Origin: Sporosarcina pasteurii
Lineage (GTDB): Bacteria > Bacillota > Bacilli > Bacillales_A > Planococcaceae
DNA: 64,000 bases
Direction of reading: 5' to 3'
Assembly (NCBI RefSeq): GCF_041295575.1
Contig: NZ_CP160452.1
Span: 1 to 64,000, forward strand
Shown here: piece after piece, positions 36,909 to 53,750 of the stretch
How the letters are laid out: each line of letters starts with the position of its first letter
How positions within the stretch are numbered: position 1 is the stretch's first letter
Translations under genes and position numbers: made by a program
Notes under the pieces: generated by a model
What the model was told of the DNA's origin: nothing
The model's input: the letters and a program-made list of their open reading frames with translations, nothing else
The model's database searches: none

Positions 36909-36930
36909 TGTGAAAAAAGGGGCGGTGTCT

Positions 36931-37143
36931 ATGTTTAAAAGGAAGAGTAAGCTAAAAAGAATATTTGACGACAAGTTACGATCGTTAATGACGGAAACAA
37001 GAGATGAATGGGAACAAGCGAAGTTCATTGAAAATCATCTTGATGATTATGATCAAGAAGTTTTTATACGGCGTAAAATAACAGAGAGCAAACATTTCTA
37101 TCTATATAAGGAAGCAAAGGCAAGAAACTTAGGTAGAGACTAA
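36931..37143 (+). CDS. yaaL: YaaL family protein (DUF2508)
   Basis: This 70-residue, highly charged helical protein (MFKRKSKLKRIFDDKL ... LYKEAKARNLGRD) has an unknown role. Between recR and bofA it matches B. subtilis yaaL in size, position and composition. A GGGGCGGTG ribosome binding site precedes ATG 36931; a longer frame reaching into recR has no support. Confidence 0.85.
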   Translation: MFKRKSKLKRIFDDKLRSLMTETRDEWEQAKFIENHLDDYDQEVFIRRKITESKHFYLYKEAKARNLGRD

Positions 37144-37199
37144 TATATTTTCTTTTGGTTGCGTATGATGGAGCATTCACATAAAAAGGAGTGTTCCTC

Positions 37200-37463
37200 A
37201 TGAAAGCAGCCATTAGTATTTTTATCGCGAGTTTTGTGTTGTTTCTATTGGTAATGGACAAGAAGCGTGTGAAAAGTATCTTCGAGTTCATTTCAATCTA
37301 TTGGTTCCGTCTTGCATTTTCCTTTCTAGCTCTTTTTATTTTAAACGTAGTCGCTGGTTTCTTTGGTGTTTATGTCCCGGTTAACATTGTATCGGGGCTT
37401 GTTATTACGATACTTGGCATTCCAGGTCTCGCTTCAATTTGTGTGATTGCATTTATTTTATAA
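37200..37463 (+). CDS. bofA: Pro-sigmaK processing inhibitor BofA
   Basis: BofA is a small membrane protein that holds the SpoIVFB protease inactive until the forespore signal arrives, delaying SigK. The 87-residue protein has two or three hydrophobic segments and the conserved C-terminal block GVYVPVNIVSGLVITILGIPG. Length equals B. subtilis BofA (87). AAAAGGAG precedes the ATG. It supports the view that this organism sporulates. As in B. subtilis it lies just upstream of an rRNA operon. Confidence 0.92.
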   Translation: MKAAISIFIASFVLFLLVMDKKRVKSIFEFISIYWFRLAFSFLALFILNVVAGFFGVYVPVNIVSGLVITILGIPGLASICVIAFIL

Positions 37464-37470
37464 ATAGGGG

Positions 37471-37499
37471 TTGCATTCTAAAAAAGAAGGTGGTATAGT
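37471..37499 (+). promoter_or_regulatory. rRNA operon 2 promoter P1
   Basis: TTGCAT, a 17-base spacer and TATAGT with an extended TG begin only 8 bases after the bofA stop. Confidence 0.82.
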
Positions 37500-37566
37500 T
37501 ATTAACGTTGCCAATTCGAGCAACACAAATAACGAAAACAACTAAAAAAGAAATTCAAAAAAGTTG

Positions 37567-37595
37567 TTGACATCGAGTTTGATACTTGATATGAT
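37567..37595 (+). promoter_or_regulatory. rRNA operon 2 promoter P2
   Basis: TTGACA, a 17-base spacer and TATGAT with an extended TG form the strong second promoter, followed by a leader like that of operon 1. The spacer is one base shorter than in operon 1. Confidence 0.88.
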
Positions 37596-37803
37596 ATAAG
37601 AGTTGCTTCGGGAGAACGAAAGAAGCAGTCGGAAGAAACGGTGAAAGATTTCTTCTATAATATGAACCTTGAAAACTGAACAGCAAAACGTCAAGATATA
37701 ACAACTACAAATCAACTTGTTGGTTTGTAGGAAACGAATCTTCGGATTCAAAATTGGACATCTTAATGATGCCAGCAAAGAAATCGAGCTAATCGAATTT
37801 CTC

Positions 37804-42499
<4,696 letters not shown>

Positions 42500-42567
42500 T
42501 TAAATACATTGCGGTTTGTTGTATTCAATGTTTTGTTTATCCAGTTTTGAGCGAACAAGCTCAATAG

Positions 42568-42682
42568 TTTGGTGGCGATAGCGAAGAGGTCACACCCGTT
42601 CCCATACCGAACACGGAAGTTAAGCTCTTCAGCGCCGATGGTAGTTGGGGTTAGCCCCTGCAAGAGTAGGACGTTGCCAAGC
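42568..42682 (+). rRNA. rrf: 5S ribosomal RNA, copy 2
   Basis: 115 bases, with the same sequence as copy 1 as far as I can see. The preceding 23S-5S spacer is four bases shorter than in operon 1, which shifts the offset to 27,050. Confidence 0.97.
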
Positions 42683-42686
42683 ACTA

Positions 42687-42722
42687 AAAGAGTCATTACC
42701 TTATGGTAGTGGCTCTTTTTGT
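42687..42722 (+). terminator. Terminator of rRNA operon 2
   Basis: Same hairpin as operon 1: AAAGAGTCATTACC / GGTAGTGGCTCTTT followed by T. Confidence 0.95.
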
Positions 42723-42835
42723 TATATATGAAATTAATAATAATTCGCTAAATGAAGTGATAGGTATGAATCATACTAAAGAGGTTCACGTCTTAAATCT
42801 TAACATCATTAATAATAGTAGGAAGTGAAGAGAAA

Positions 42836-44272
42836 ATGGAATATATCAATCGTCCACTTGTCCAAAGGTTGGTGGAGTTTAAACAGGAGAAACCGGTCTC
42901 TTTTCACGTACCGGGTCATAAGTATGGAGAATTATCCGGTTTGCCACAATCATTACGTTCTGCGCTCTCATTTGACTTTACAGAGTTAAGTGGTCTTGAT
43001 GATTTGCATCAACCAGAGGATGTCATTGCAAAGGCACAGGATAAATTAATGAAATTATATAATACGGATGCGAGTTTTTTCTTAGTTAATGGTTCTACGG
43101 TAGGTAATCTAGCGATGATCTATGCGACTTGTCGTGCTGGCGATACAGTGATTGTTCAACGAAATGCACATAAGTCTGTATTCAATGCACTTGAATTGGT
43201 TGATGCTAGGCCAGTTTTAATTGCACCTAATTGGGATGAAGAAACAGCTTCTGCCAGTACTGTTTCAGCGGGACAAGTTCGACAAGCATTAGAACAATAT
43301 CCTAACGCGAAAGCTGTCATATTAACTTATCCTACTTATTATGGGACAACAGGAGAAGACTTAAAAGAAATTATTGCTATGTGTCATAAACAAGATGTAC
43401 CGGTACTCGTAGATGAAGCACATGGTGCTCATTTTGTGATAGGGAACCCTTTTCCTACATCAGCTTTGGCATTAGGTGCTGATGTCGTTGTTCATTCGGC
43501 ACATAAAACATTACCAGCCATGACGATGGCTTCTTTTTTACATGTGAAATCTACTTTTGTGTCAAAAGAACGTATATCAAAGTACTTACAAATGTTGCAG
43601 TCGAGTAGCCCTTCTTATCTTCTAATGGCATCCTTGGACGATGCGAGGGCTTATGCGGAATCATTTACGAGAGAAGATGTAAAAAGCTTTTTAAATAGAA
43701 GAGAAAATTTTATCAATCGATTGAATCGTATAGCATCCTTTCAAGTCGTCGAGTCAAATGATCCTTTGAAGTTAATGGGGAGAGTTGAAAATTATACTGG
43801 ATTTCAATTTCTTAAAGCGTTGGAGATGGAGAATATTTTTGTTGAACTTGCAGACCCTTATCAAGTGCTTTTCATCCTTCCTTTATTAAAGAAAGGACAA
43901 ACATATGATATTGAAACGATTTGTAATAAAATTGAGCGAGCAGTTAACTGGCTACATATTCATGAAGAAAAAAAGAATGTCATTACCCCACCCATTACTG
44001 TCAATCAAATATCTGAACTCTGTTACAATAGAAGCGAGCTAGAACAATTTCAAGTTGATTGGGTACATTACGATCAAACTGTAGGAATGATCGCAGCGGC
44101 CCCAATTATTCCTTACCCACCAGGTATTCCGTTATTATTAACTGGTGAAAGGATAACGAAGGAGCACGTTGAACTGTTGACAACACTCACTACTTTGAAA
44201 GCGAGTTTTCAAGGGGCAATTCGAATAGAAGAAAAACAAATACTTGTCGTAATGAACGAGGTGGAAGAATAG
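42836..44272 (+). CDS. yaaO: Orn/Lys/Arg decarboxylase-family PLP enzyme (YaaO)
   Basis: This fold-type I PLP enzyme is of the basic amino acid decarboxylase family. The 478-residue protein opens with FHVPGHKYG and has [13 protein letters not shown], the Schiff-base lysine in [15 protein letters not shown] with the preceding VDEAHGAHF, and a C-terminal domain. It corresponds to B. subtilis YaaO, whose substrate is not settled. TAGGAAGTGA precedes ATG 42836. tmk starts one base after its stop, so they are cotranscribed. csfB, xpaC and yaaN, which precede yaaO in B. subtilis, are absent. Confidence 0.92.
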   Translation: MEYINRPLVQRLVEFKQEKPVSFHVPGHKYGELSGLPQSLRSALSFDFTELSGLDDLHQPEDVIAKAQDKLMKLYNTDASFFLVNGSTVGNLAMIYATCRAGDTVIVQRNAHKSVFNALELVDARPVLIAPNWDEETASASTVSAGQVRQALEQYPNAKAVILTYPTYYGTTGEDLKEIIAMCHKQDVPVLVDEAHGAHFVIGNPFPTSALALGADVVVHSAHKTLPAMTMASFLHVKSTFVSKERISKYLQMLQSSSPSYLLMASLDDARAYAESFTREDVKSFLNRRENFINRLNRIASFQVVESNDPLKLMGRVENYTGFQFLKALEMENIFVELADPYQVLFILPLLKKGQTYDIETICNKIERAVNWLHIHEEKKNVITPPITVNQISELCYNRSELEQFQVDWVHYDQTVGMIAAAPIIPYPPGIPLLLTGERITKEHVELLTTLTTLKASFQGAIRIEEKQILVVMNEVEE

Positions 44273-44273
44273 T

Positions 44274-45288
<1,015 letters not shown>

Positions 45289-45305
45289 AGCCGAGGTGAG
45301 TATAC

Positions 45306-45746
45306 GTGAAAGTTAACAGTAATTACCGCACTAATTTAGATAAAATGAAGAACGGGCAACAATTGACTGAGCAGAATGGATTACGGTTTGGTAAAATGGT
45401 TCAGAAGCACAGTGAAAAACTTCATAGCGAGCAAATTACGAGACTTCTCGGTAATATATCTATGGCTGGGGACAGACTTGCTAGGTCTCGTAATTTGCGT
45501 GATATGGCTAAGTTTAAAATGCTTGTTCGTAGATTTTTGAAAGATTCTGTTGAAACGGGCCTTGCGTTAAACCAGTCACACACTTGGAATCAATATGGTG
45601 AAGGGCGCAGGTTAAAGATTGTTCAAATTATTGATGAAAAACTGATCGAATTAGCAGAAGACCTTTTAAATGAAGAGAAAAAAGCTGTTGATCTTTTAGA
45701 TAAAATTGGTGAGATTAAGGGACTACTTATTAATCTATATACGTAA
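45306..45746 (+). CDS. yaaR: YaaR family protein (DUF327)
   Basis: This 146-residue helical protein of DUF327 has the conserved core MAGDRLARSRNLRDMAKFK and TWNQYGEGRRLKIVQIIDEKL. No signal or membrane segment is seen; function is unknown. The start is GTG 45306 with AGCCGAGGTGAG upstream. Position between darA and holB matches B. subtilis yaaR. Confidence 0.88.
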   Translation: MKVNSNYRTNLDKMKNGQQLTEQNGLRFGKMVQKHSEKLHSEQITRLLGNISMAGDRLARSRNLRDMAKFKMLVRRFLKDSVETGLALNQSHTWNQYGEGRRLKIVQIIDEKLIELAEDLLNEEKKAVDLLDKIGEIKGLLINLYT

Positions 45747-45749
45747 TTT

Positions 45750-45782
45750 CCGTGTATTCTAACAAGAAGCACGGTTTTTTTG
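45750..45782 (+). terminator. Possible terminator after yaaR
   Basis: CCGTG / CACGG around a loop of about 15 bases, followed by eight T. The stem is short, so read-through to holB is likely. Confidence 0.5.
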
Positions 45783-45803
45783 AAGTAAGAGGGTAGGAGA
45801 AAA

Positions 45804-46799
45804 ATGGAAAGCACAACATTTATTAATCAGCAAATAGTAATGAGTAGATTAAAAGCGTCTTTTGAACATAACCGAATTGGACACGCTTACATCTTTGATG
45901 GCGAACGTGGTACTGGAAAGGAAGAGATCTCCTTATTTTTTGCAAAACTTTTACTTTGTCAAAATCCAACACAAAATGCTCCATGTGAAACATGTAGTTC
46001 TTGTTTACGGGTTGCATCTCGTAATCATCCTAACATCACAATCATTTATCCTGATGGGCAAACAATTAAAAAGGGACAAATGGATGAATTTCTGTTAGAG
46101 ATGACGAAAAAAGGATATGAAAGTGGTCGTAAAATATATATTATTTCACAAGCTGAACGTATGAATTCGGCATCAGCTAATGCACTATTAAAATATTTAG
46201 AGGAACCAGAAGGAAATGTGACTGCAATATTACTCACTGAATCCTATCAAGCTATATTGCCGACGATTCAATCACGTTGCCAACGAATATCATTCCTTCC
46301 CCCTTCGCGTGAAACGTTGATTTCCATGCTCGAAGAACAAGGGATTACGAGGTCTATGGCTGCAACTGTTACGATGCTAACCGCAAATATAGAAGAGGCT
46401 TTACAGTTGGCGCAAGAGGATGAATTTGCGCATATGCGAAAAACAGTGTTAAAATTAGTTGAAGCATCAGATCAAAATATCCATGAGGCGTTATTGTATA
46501 TCCAGTCAACTTGGTCTCAAGTCTTTAAAGAAAGAGAAGAGACGGACCGAGGGCTTGATTTACTATTGTATGCTTATCGCGATGTCGTTGCGTTAAAAGC
46601 GGAATTGAACTCTATGTCTGTGTATCCAGATTACAATGAGTTTTTAAATTCACTTGCGATGAAATTGACGTACAGCCAATTGTCTGCGGTAATGGAAGCT
46701 ATTCTACAATCCAAAAGGCAATTGGGTGGGAATATGAATCGAACGCTTCTTATGGAACAATTGATGCTCAATATGCAGGAGGGATTTCTCGTTGTATAA
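45804..46799 (+). CDS. holB: DNA polymerase III subunit delta'
   Basis: Delta' is a stator of the clamp loader. The 331-residue protein has a Walker-A-like GERGTGKEEIS (the catalytic Thr is Glu, so it should not hydrolyse ATP), the zinc module CETCSSCLRV and the SRC motif (IQSRCQRISF). The ATPase partner DnaX is encoded at 34.1 kb. A TAGGAGAAAA ribosome binding site precedes ATG 45804. It overlaps the next gene, ricT, by eight bases. Confidence 0.95.
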   Translation: MESTTFINQQIVMSRLKASFEHNRIGHAYIFDGERGTGKEEISLFFAKLLLCQNPTQNAPCETCSSCLRVASRNHPNITIIYPDGQTIKKGQMDEFLLEMTKKGYESGRKIYIISQAERMNSASANALLKYLEEPEGNVTAILLTESYQAILPTIQSRCQRISFLPPSRETLISMLEEQGITRSMAATVTMLTANIEEALQLAQEDEFAHMRKTVLKLVEASDQNIHEALLYIQSTWSQVFKEREETDRGLDLLLYAYRDVVALKAELNSMSVYPDYNEFLNSLAMKLTYSQLSAVMEAILQSKRQLGGNMNRTLLMEQLMLNMQEGFLVV

Positions 46800-47619
46800 A
46801 GTAATAGGTGTTCGCTTCAAAAAAGCGGGGAAAATATATTATTTCGATCCACTCGATTATGAGTTAACTATAGATGATTACGTAATCGTCGAAACAGCTA
46901 GAGGTGTTGAATACGGTAAAGTAGCAATACCAGTGCAAGAAGTCGATGAAAATGACGTCGTTTTGCCGCTGAAAAAAATTATTAGACCAGCGGAAGAAAA
47001 AGACGTAGATAAAGTTGAGGAAAACAACCTTGAAGCACATAAAGCATTCGTAATAGGTGCTGAAAAGATTGGAGAACATGAGCTTGATATGAAGCTTGTA
47101 GATGTTGAATACACTTTTGATAGAAATAAAATAATTTTTTATTTTACTGCAGAAGGTCGTGTCGATTTTCGCAATTTGGTCAAAGATTTAGCATCTATTT
47201 TCCGGACGCGTATTGAATTGAGACAAATCGGCGTACGGGATGAGGCAAAAATGCTAGGTGGAATTGGTCCATGTGGTCGAATGCTTTGTTGTTCTACTTT
47301 TCTTGGTGATTTTGAGCCTGTTTCAATCAAAATGGCAAAGGACCAAAACTTGTCATTAAATCCCTCAAAAATTTCAGGTCTATGCGGTCGTCTTATGTGC
47401 TGCTTGAAATATGAAAATGATGAATATGAAGAGGCCAAAAGACAGATGCCAGATATTGGAACACAAATCGATACGCCTGAAGGACCTGGAAAAGTAGTTG
47501 GTTTAAATTTACTTGAGCGTTTACTTCAGGTAAGTTTATTAGAAGAGGACCAAGTGCTTGAATATACACTGGAAGAAATTATGGACCCGAATAATAAAAT
47601 GCTGCACTTGATAAAATGA
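46792..47619 (+). CDS. ricT: RicT (YaaT), Y-complex protein
   Basis: RicT forms the RicA-RicF-RicT complex that binds Fe-S clusters, promotes RNase Y mRNA processing and Spo0A phosphorylation. The 275-residue protein has the PSP1 domain and the conserved cysteine cluster [15 protein letters not shown] and [15 protein letters not shown], all five Cys present. Length matches B. subtilis YaaT (275). The start is TTG 46792 with AGGAGGG about 8 bases upstream, overlapping the holB stop, which indicates coupling. Confidence 0.96.
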   Translation: MYKVIGVRFKKAGKIYYFDPLDYELTIDDYVIVETARGVEYGKVAIPVQEVDENDVVLPLKKIIRPAEEKDVDKVEENNLEAHKAFVIGAEKIGEHELDMKLVDVEYTFDRNKIIFYFTAEGRVDFRNLVKDLASIFRTRIELRQIGVRDEAKMLGGIGPCGRMLCCSTFLGDFEPVSIKMAKDQNLSLNPSKISGLCGRLMCCLKYENDEYEEAKRQMPDIGTQIDTPEGPGKVVGLNLLERLLQVSLLEEDQVLEYTLEEIMDPNNKMLHLIK

Positions 47620-47632
47620 TGGGGTGGAAAAG

Positions 47633-47995
47633 TTGAAAGAAAGGAACTTTTTGGATAGCATAATGGAATTCGAACAACAGCTTGACTCTATGCAAAAGCA
47701 ATTCCGTGAACTGATGGGGTTCGTCGCAGAGATGACAGAAAAGAATCATTCACTTCAACTCGAAAACCATCATTTGCGTAAAAGACTTGATGAAATTGAC
47801 GAGCAAGAAGAGAAATCTTCAAGTAACCAGCCTCCTGAAAAGAAACAAAATACGGTAGATGTTGGCGAAGGCGTCGATAATTTAGCGCGACTTTACAACG
47901 AAGGCTTTCACGTTTGTAACATTCATTATGGAAGCATCCGTAAAGGGGAAGATTGCTTGTTCTGCTTATCGTTTTTAAATAAACAAAATGTGTAA
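47633..47995 (+). CDS. yabA: Replication initiation control protein YabA
   Basis: YabA binds DnaA and DnaN to restrain initiation. The 120-residue protein has an N-terminal coiled coil (about 1-70, [19 protein letters not shown]) for tetramerisation and a C-terminal zinc module with [21 protein letters not shown] chose TTG 47633, because GGGGTGG is 5-6 bases before it and the length then equals B. subtilis YabA (119). GTG 47624 has no ribosome binding site. It lies far from dnaA and dnaN but in its usual place. Confidence 0.93.
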   Translation: MKERNFLDSIMEFEQQLDSMQKQFRELMGFVAEMTEKNHSLQLENHHLRKRLDEIDEQEEKSSSNQPPEKKQNTVDVGEGVDNLARLYNEGFHVCNIHYGSIRKGEDCLFCLSFLNKQNV

Positions 47996-47999
47996 AATG

Positions 48000-48034
48000 A
48001 GCCGATCCTATATCAAAGTAGGCATCGGCTTTTT
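48000..48034 (+). terminator. Terminator after yabA, inside the trmN6 leader
   Basis: AGCCGAT-CCTA / TAGG-ATCGGCT with an 8-base loop is followed by TTTTT. It ends before the trmN6 start, so the downstream genes need read-through or a further promoter. Confidence 0.85.
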
Positions 48035-48095
48035 AAATACGAAGAAAAAAGAAAACAACATTGTAGAAAATGTATTTGGTCGGAGGCGTTTACGT

Positions 48096-48845
48096 TTGGA
48101 TATATTAAAAGATGATGAAAGACTGGATTATTTATTGGCGGAGGATTTGCGTATTATTCAAAGTCCGTCCGTCTTTTCCTTTTCTTTAGATGCAGTACTT
48201 TTGGCAAGGTTTGCTCATGTACCTACTCGAGCATCAGGGAAGATTGTGGATCTTTGTACGGGTAACGGTGCAATTCCTTTATTTTTAAGTGCGAGGTCAA
48301 AAGCTAGTATTACGGCAGTTGAGTTGCAGGAGAGACTGGCCGGAATGGCGAATAGAAGTGTGTTGTATAATCAATTAGAACAACAAATCAATGTGATTCA
48401 AGGTAATGTAATTGGTATTGCTGAGAAAATTGGTTATGAAAAGTATGATGCCGTCACTTGTAATCCCCCTTACTTTCCAGCATATGAAGCAACTGAAAAA
48501 AACTTAAAAGAACATGTTGCGATTGCGCGTCATGAAATTCACCTGACGTTAGAGCAAGCGATTCAATCTGCAAGTGAATTGTTAAAGCAAGGTGGGAAGG
48601 CGGCTTTTGTCCATCGCCCAGGACGTTTATTGGATATTGTAACAGCAATGCGTGCGAATCGTTTGGAACCGAAGCGTATTCGGTTTGTTTATTCGAAGGA
48701 AGGGAAAGAAGCGAATACGTTGTTAATTGAAGGAACAAAGGATGGGAAACCAGACTTGAAGATATTACCGCCCCTCTATGTATATGACAATGACGGAAAT
48801 TATACAGAAGAAGTGAGGAAGCTCTTGTATGGAGAAAAAGCCTGA
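48096..48845 (+). CDS. trmN6: tRNA1(Val) (adenine(37)-N6)-methyltransferase (YabB)
   Basis: This SAM-dependent enzyme methylates A37 of tRNA1-Val. The 249-residue protein has the SAM-binding [15 protein letters not shown] (about 47-61), VELQERL, and the catalytic NPPYF motif ([10 protein letters not shown]). I chose TTG 48096: a GGAGG ribosome binding site lies 9 bases before it, the terminator just upstream cannot be coding, and the length matches B. subtilis YabB (247). It overlaps yazA by 17 bases. Confidence 0.92.
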   Translation: MDILKDDERLDYLLAEDLRIIQSPSVFSFSLDAVLLARFAHVPTRASGKIVDLCTGNGAIPLFLSARSKASITAVELQERLAGMANRSVLYNQLEQQINVIQGNVIGIAEKIGYEKYDAVTCNPPYFPAYEATEKNLKEHVAIARHEIHLTLEQAIQSASELLKQGGKAAFVHRPGRLLDIVTAMRANRLEPKRIRFVYSKEGKEANTLLIEGTKDGKPDLKILPPLYVYDNDGNYTEEVRKLLYGEKA

Positions 48846-49116
48846 GCATCTGTTTTACGTTTTGGAATGTAATGATGGATCATTTTACGCGGGGTATACA
48901 AATGATTTAGAAAGACGAGTCAATGTGCATAATGAAGGGAAAGGGGCAAAATATACACGTGCGAAGCTTCCTGTACATTGTATTTATTTTGAAACCTATG
49001 AAACGAAGAGAGAAGCGATGCAAGCAGAATATCAATTTAAACAATTGAGCCGGAAGCAAAAAGAAATCCATATTGCAAAAGGAAGTGGACAGGTTGAAAT
49101 CACAAAAAAGTGCTGA
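48829..49116 (+). CDS. yazA: GIY-YIG domain protein YazA
   Basis: This 95-residue protein is a minimal GIY-YIG nuclease-fold unit: [26 protein letters not shown] contains the Y(V)L...YAGYT variant of GIY-YIG, the catalytic Arg and a downstream Glu ([14 protein letters not shown]). The cellular role is unproven. ATG 48829 lies inside the trmN6 3' end with a GAGGAAG ribosome binding site. It matches B. subtilis YazA in size and position. Confidence 0.93.
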   Translation: MEKKPEHLFYVLECNDGSFYAGYTNDLERRVNVHNEGKGAKYTRAKLPVHCIYFETYETKREAMQAEYQFKQLSRKQKEIHIAKGSGQVEITKKC

Positions 49117-49969
49117 ACAGGGGAGCGGGAAGTTATTTCTGGTAGGAACGCCGATTGGAAACCTAGAAGATATGACTTACCGAGCGATTCGTATTTTAAA
49201 TGAAGTACATACAATTGCTGCAGAAGATACACGCAACACCATTAAATTATGTAATCACTTTGAAATTCAAACACCGCTCATCAGTTACCATGAACATAAT
49301 CTAGCCGTTGGTGGGGAAAAAATATTACATTTATTATCAGAAGGGAAATCAGTTGCACTTGTAAGCGATGCAGGGATGCCTTGTATATCAGACCCGGGTG
49401 TTGATATTGCAAAAAAAGCGATTGAAAGTGGCTATGATGTGGTACCGGTACCTGGTGCAAATGCCGCGATCACAGCTCTTGTTGCATCTGGATTAACGAC
49501 ACAACCGTTTTTGTTTTATGGCTTCTTATCTAGAAATAAAAAAGAACGTCAACAGCAAATCGAACAGCTCAGAAAGAGAGAAGAAACGATACTCTTATAT
49601 GAGGCACCACATCGGTTAAAAGAAACGTTGAAAGCATTACATGAACAAATTGAAAGCACACGAAAAATTGTTCTTGCGAGAGAAATCACAAAGAAATTTG
49701 AGGAGTTTTTGCGGGGTACGTTAGAAGAAGCACTCGAGTGGACTAATACGAATACAGTTCGTGGTGAGTTTTGTATTGTGATTGAAGGCGGCGATGGGCA
49801 CGTAGAAGAGGATGCGCCCGCCTGGTGGCAAGACCTCGCCATTCGCGAACATGTTGAGGAAATCATAAATCGTAAAAAGATTCGTTCAAAAGAAGCGATT
49901 CGTGAAGTAGCGGACGTTCGAAAAATGAGTAGAAGAGATGTGTATCAGGCCTTTCATGTTGATAAGTGA
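49094..49969 (+). CDS. rsmI: 16S rRNA (cytidine(1402)-2'-O)-methyltransferase
   Basis: RsmI (YabC) methylates C1402 in the 16S decoding centre. The 291-residue protein has VGTPIGNLEDMTYRA, AAEDTRNTIKL, the SAM-binding SDAGMPCISDPG and PVPGANAAITAL, hallmarks of the TP methylase family. TTG 49094 is favoured with a GGAAGTGGACAGG stretch upstream, overlapping yazA by 23 bases. TTG 49073 is a less likely longer start. It ends the tmk-to-rsmI cluster. Confidence 0.93.
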   Translation: MKSQKSAEQGSGKLFLVGTPIGNLEDMTYRAIRILNEVHTIAAEDTRNTIKLCNHFEIQTPLISYHEHNLAVGGEKILHLLSEGKSVALVSDAGMPCISDPGVDIAKKAIESGYDVVPVPGANAAITALVASGLTTQPFLFYGFLSRNKKERQQQIEQLRKREETILLYEAPHRLKETLKALHEQIESTRKIVLAREITKKFEEFLRGTLEEALEWTNTNTVRGEFCIVIEGGDGHVEEDAPAWWQDLAIREHVEEIINRKKIRSKEAIREVADVRKMSRRDVYQAFHVDK

Positions 49970-50060
49970 GAATGTTCAAGGTTACCCTGTATGATGATTT
50001 ATTGATTGGCGGGAAATCCTGAAGGACGTATATTCATTTTTGGGTACCATCGTAAATGAT

Positions 50061-50091
50061 AAAAAAACCCGGAACAGTTTGTTGTTCCGGA
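50061..50091 (-). terminator. Terminator of abrB
   Basis: CCGGAACA / TGTTCCGG with a 6-base loop is followed on the minus strand by seven T. Confidence 0.88.
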
Positions 50092-50099
50092 GATTGGCT

Positions 50100-50378
50100 T
50101 TATTTTTTTAAGTTGTTCTGTATATCTGTAATAAGTTGTTCTGCACCTTCAGGACTTAGAATTAAATTTCCATCTAATAAACTTAAATTATCATCTGAAA
50201 CAATACCTGTAATTGAACAAGTCATATTTGGTGCATATTTTTTTAAGATAATTTTATCTTCGTCGACATAAATTTCAAGTGAATCCTTTTGTCCGATTCC
50301 TAGCGTTCTACGTAATTCGATAGGAATTACTACACGTCCAAGCTCATCTACTTTTCTAACGATACCCGTGGATTTCAT
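50100..50378 (-). CDS. abrB: Transition-state regulator AbrB
   Basis: AbrB is a DNA-binding repressor of stationary-phase and sporulation genes, itself repressed by Spo0A. The 92-residue protein has the swapped-hairpin fold MKSTGIVRKVDELGRVVIPI followed by ELRRTLGI. The C-terminal half has SLLDGNLILSPEGAEQLI for multimerisation. I chose ATG 50378 with AAAGGGGG upstream rather than the longer frame. In B. subtilis the order abrB-metS is the same. Confidence 0.96.
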   Translation of the reverse strand: MKSTGIVRKVDELGRVVIPIELRRTLGIGQKDSLEIYVDEDKIILKKYAPNMTCSITGIVSDDNLSLLDGNLILSPEGAEQLITDIQNNLKK

Positions 50379-50445
50379 AGAAAGGCCCCCTTTCATAACA
50401 GTCAATTGTCATCATTTATACAATTCTGACGTTTATATGCCATTT

Positions 50446-50474
50446 ATCATAACAAGATTTCCAATTATCGTCAA
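50446..50474 (-). promoter_or_regulatory. abrB promoter
   Basis: On the minus strand, TTGACG, a 17-base spacer and TATGAT with an extended T-G lie about 70 bases before the abrB start. The region is AT-rich, as expected for AbrB and Spo0A binding, but no clear Spo0A box was found. Confidence 0.75.
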
Positions 50475-50588
50475 TGAGAGAATATAGAAAAGAAAGAATT
50501 TTTAGCAATAAATGATATTAGTACAATAGTATTTTTAATGATTAATGAATTATGTATTGCCTATACTGATATTACGATAAGAATAACA

Positions 50589-50617
50589 TTGTGCCGTTCT
50601 AATAATTTCGATAGAAT
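50589..50617 (+). promoter_or_regulatory. metS promoter
   Basis: TTGTGC, a 17-base spacer and TAGAAT precede metS by 35 bases. No T-box motif is present between the promoter and the start. Confidence 0.75.
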
Positions 50618-50621
50618 ATAG

Positions 50622-52613
<1,992 letters not shown>

Positions 52614-52670
52614 AGCTGAAACAAAACAAAAATTTATTAAAAACAAAGTGGTAATAATTTATATATGATA

Positions 52671-52706
52671 AAAAAGTGACGTAATCATTAGATACGTCAC
52701 TTTTTT
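52671..52706 (+). terminator. Terminator after metS
   Basis: AAAAAGTGACGTA / TACGTCACTTTTT, a perfect 13-bp stem with a 9-base loop. Confidence 0.93.
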
Positions 52707-52850
52707 ATTGATAAGAACAAACATTTAACGACAAATAAAATCATTCTATTTATATAAATCAACAAAGATATTGTAATGTATTTGTAATATGGTTGTGACC
52801 AAAGAAATGATTAACTCTATTACAATTAAAAAAGTGCGAGGAGAGAGACT

Positions 52851-53621
52851 ATGTTTATAGATACACATGTACACTTAAATGCAGATCAATACGAAGAAGA
52901 TGTCGAGGAAGTCATTGAACGTGCGTTAGAGGCGGGCGTTTCCAAAATGGTTGTAATCGGATTTGACCGTAAAACAATTCGTAAAGCGATGGAATTAACA
53001 GAACGTTATCCCTTTATTTACGCGGTCGTTGGTTGGCATCCCGTTGACGCAGTTGATTGTACGGAAGAAGACTTAGAATGGATTGAATCGCTTGCAGCAC
53101 ATCCTAAAGTAGTTGGCATTGGAGAGATGGGTCTTGATTACTATTGGGATAAATCTCCAAAAGAGGTTCAACAAAAACTCTTTAGAAGACAAATCCAACT
53201 CGCTAAAAAAGTAAATTTGCCGATTGTGATTCATAATCGAGATGCTACGGCTGACGTCGTGCGCATTTTGAAGGAAGAAGAAGCTGAACAAGTCGGTGGG
53301 ATTATGCACTGTTTTAGTGGAAGTGTAGAAATTGCAAAAGAATGTATCACAATGAACTTTCTGATTTCGCTCGGTGGTCCAGTTACGTTTAAAAATGCGA
53401 AAGGGCCAAAGCAAGTTGCAAAAGAAATCCCGTTAAATAAGTTATTAATCGAAACAGATGCCCCTTATTTAACGCCTCATCCTCATCGAGGGAAACGGAA
53501 TGAACCAGTATATGTAACATTAGTTGCGGAAGAAATCGCCAAGCTTAAAGAGGTATCTATAGAAGAAGTGGCATCTATCACAACGGAAAATGCTTTAAAA
53601 CTATTTAAAATAGATGAATAA
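52851..53621 (+). CDS. yabD: TatD-family deoxyribonuclease (YabD)
   Basis: This metal-dependent hydrolase is of the TatD family. The 256-residue protein has the N-terminal metal motif DTHVHLNAD, GEMGLDYYWD, the RDA/HNR segment VIHNRDAT, MHCFSGS and the C-terminal IETDAPYLTPHPHRG. A GCGAGGAGAG ribosome binding site precedes ATG 52851. Members cleave DNA, some also act on D-aminoacyl-tRNA; the exact substrate is unknown. A short AAGAG/CTCTT hairpin follows. Confidence 0.93.
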   Translation: MFIDTHVHLNADQYEEDVEEVIERALEAGVSKMVVIGFDRKTIRKAMELTERYPFIYAVVGWHPVDAVDCTEEDLEWIESLAAHPKVVGIGEMGLDYYWDKSPKEVQQKLFRRQIQLAKKVNLPIVIHNRDATADVVRILKEEEAEQVGGIMHCFSGSVEIAKECITMNFLISLGGPVTFKNAKGPKQVAKEIPLNKLLIETDAPYLTPHPHRGKRNEPVYVTLVAEEIAKLKEVSIEEVASITTENALKLFKIDE

Positions 53622-53692
53622 AAAGAGAATATGATTCTCATACTCTTCTTAATGAGACGCACTCAAATCTATGAAAACAAAAAACTATTGGG

Positions 53693-53721
53693 TTGACATG
53701 CAAAAAAGGACCCTATATAAT
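53693..53721 (+). promoter_or_regulatory. yabE promoter
   Basis: TTGACA, a 17-base spacer and consensus TATAAT give a near-perfect SigA promoter 29 bases before yabE. Confidence 0.9.
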
Positions 53722-53750
53722 CACACAGGTGATGAAGGAGGAATTTTTTC

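Noticed and set aside
48454..48849. Minus-strand frame of 131 codons over trmN6
   Set aside because: It is antisense to a well-supported gene and has no family resemblance.
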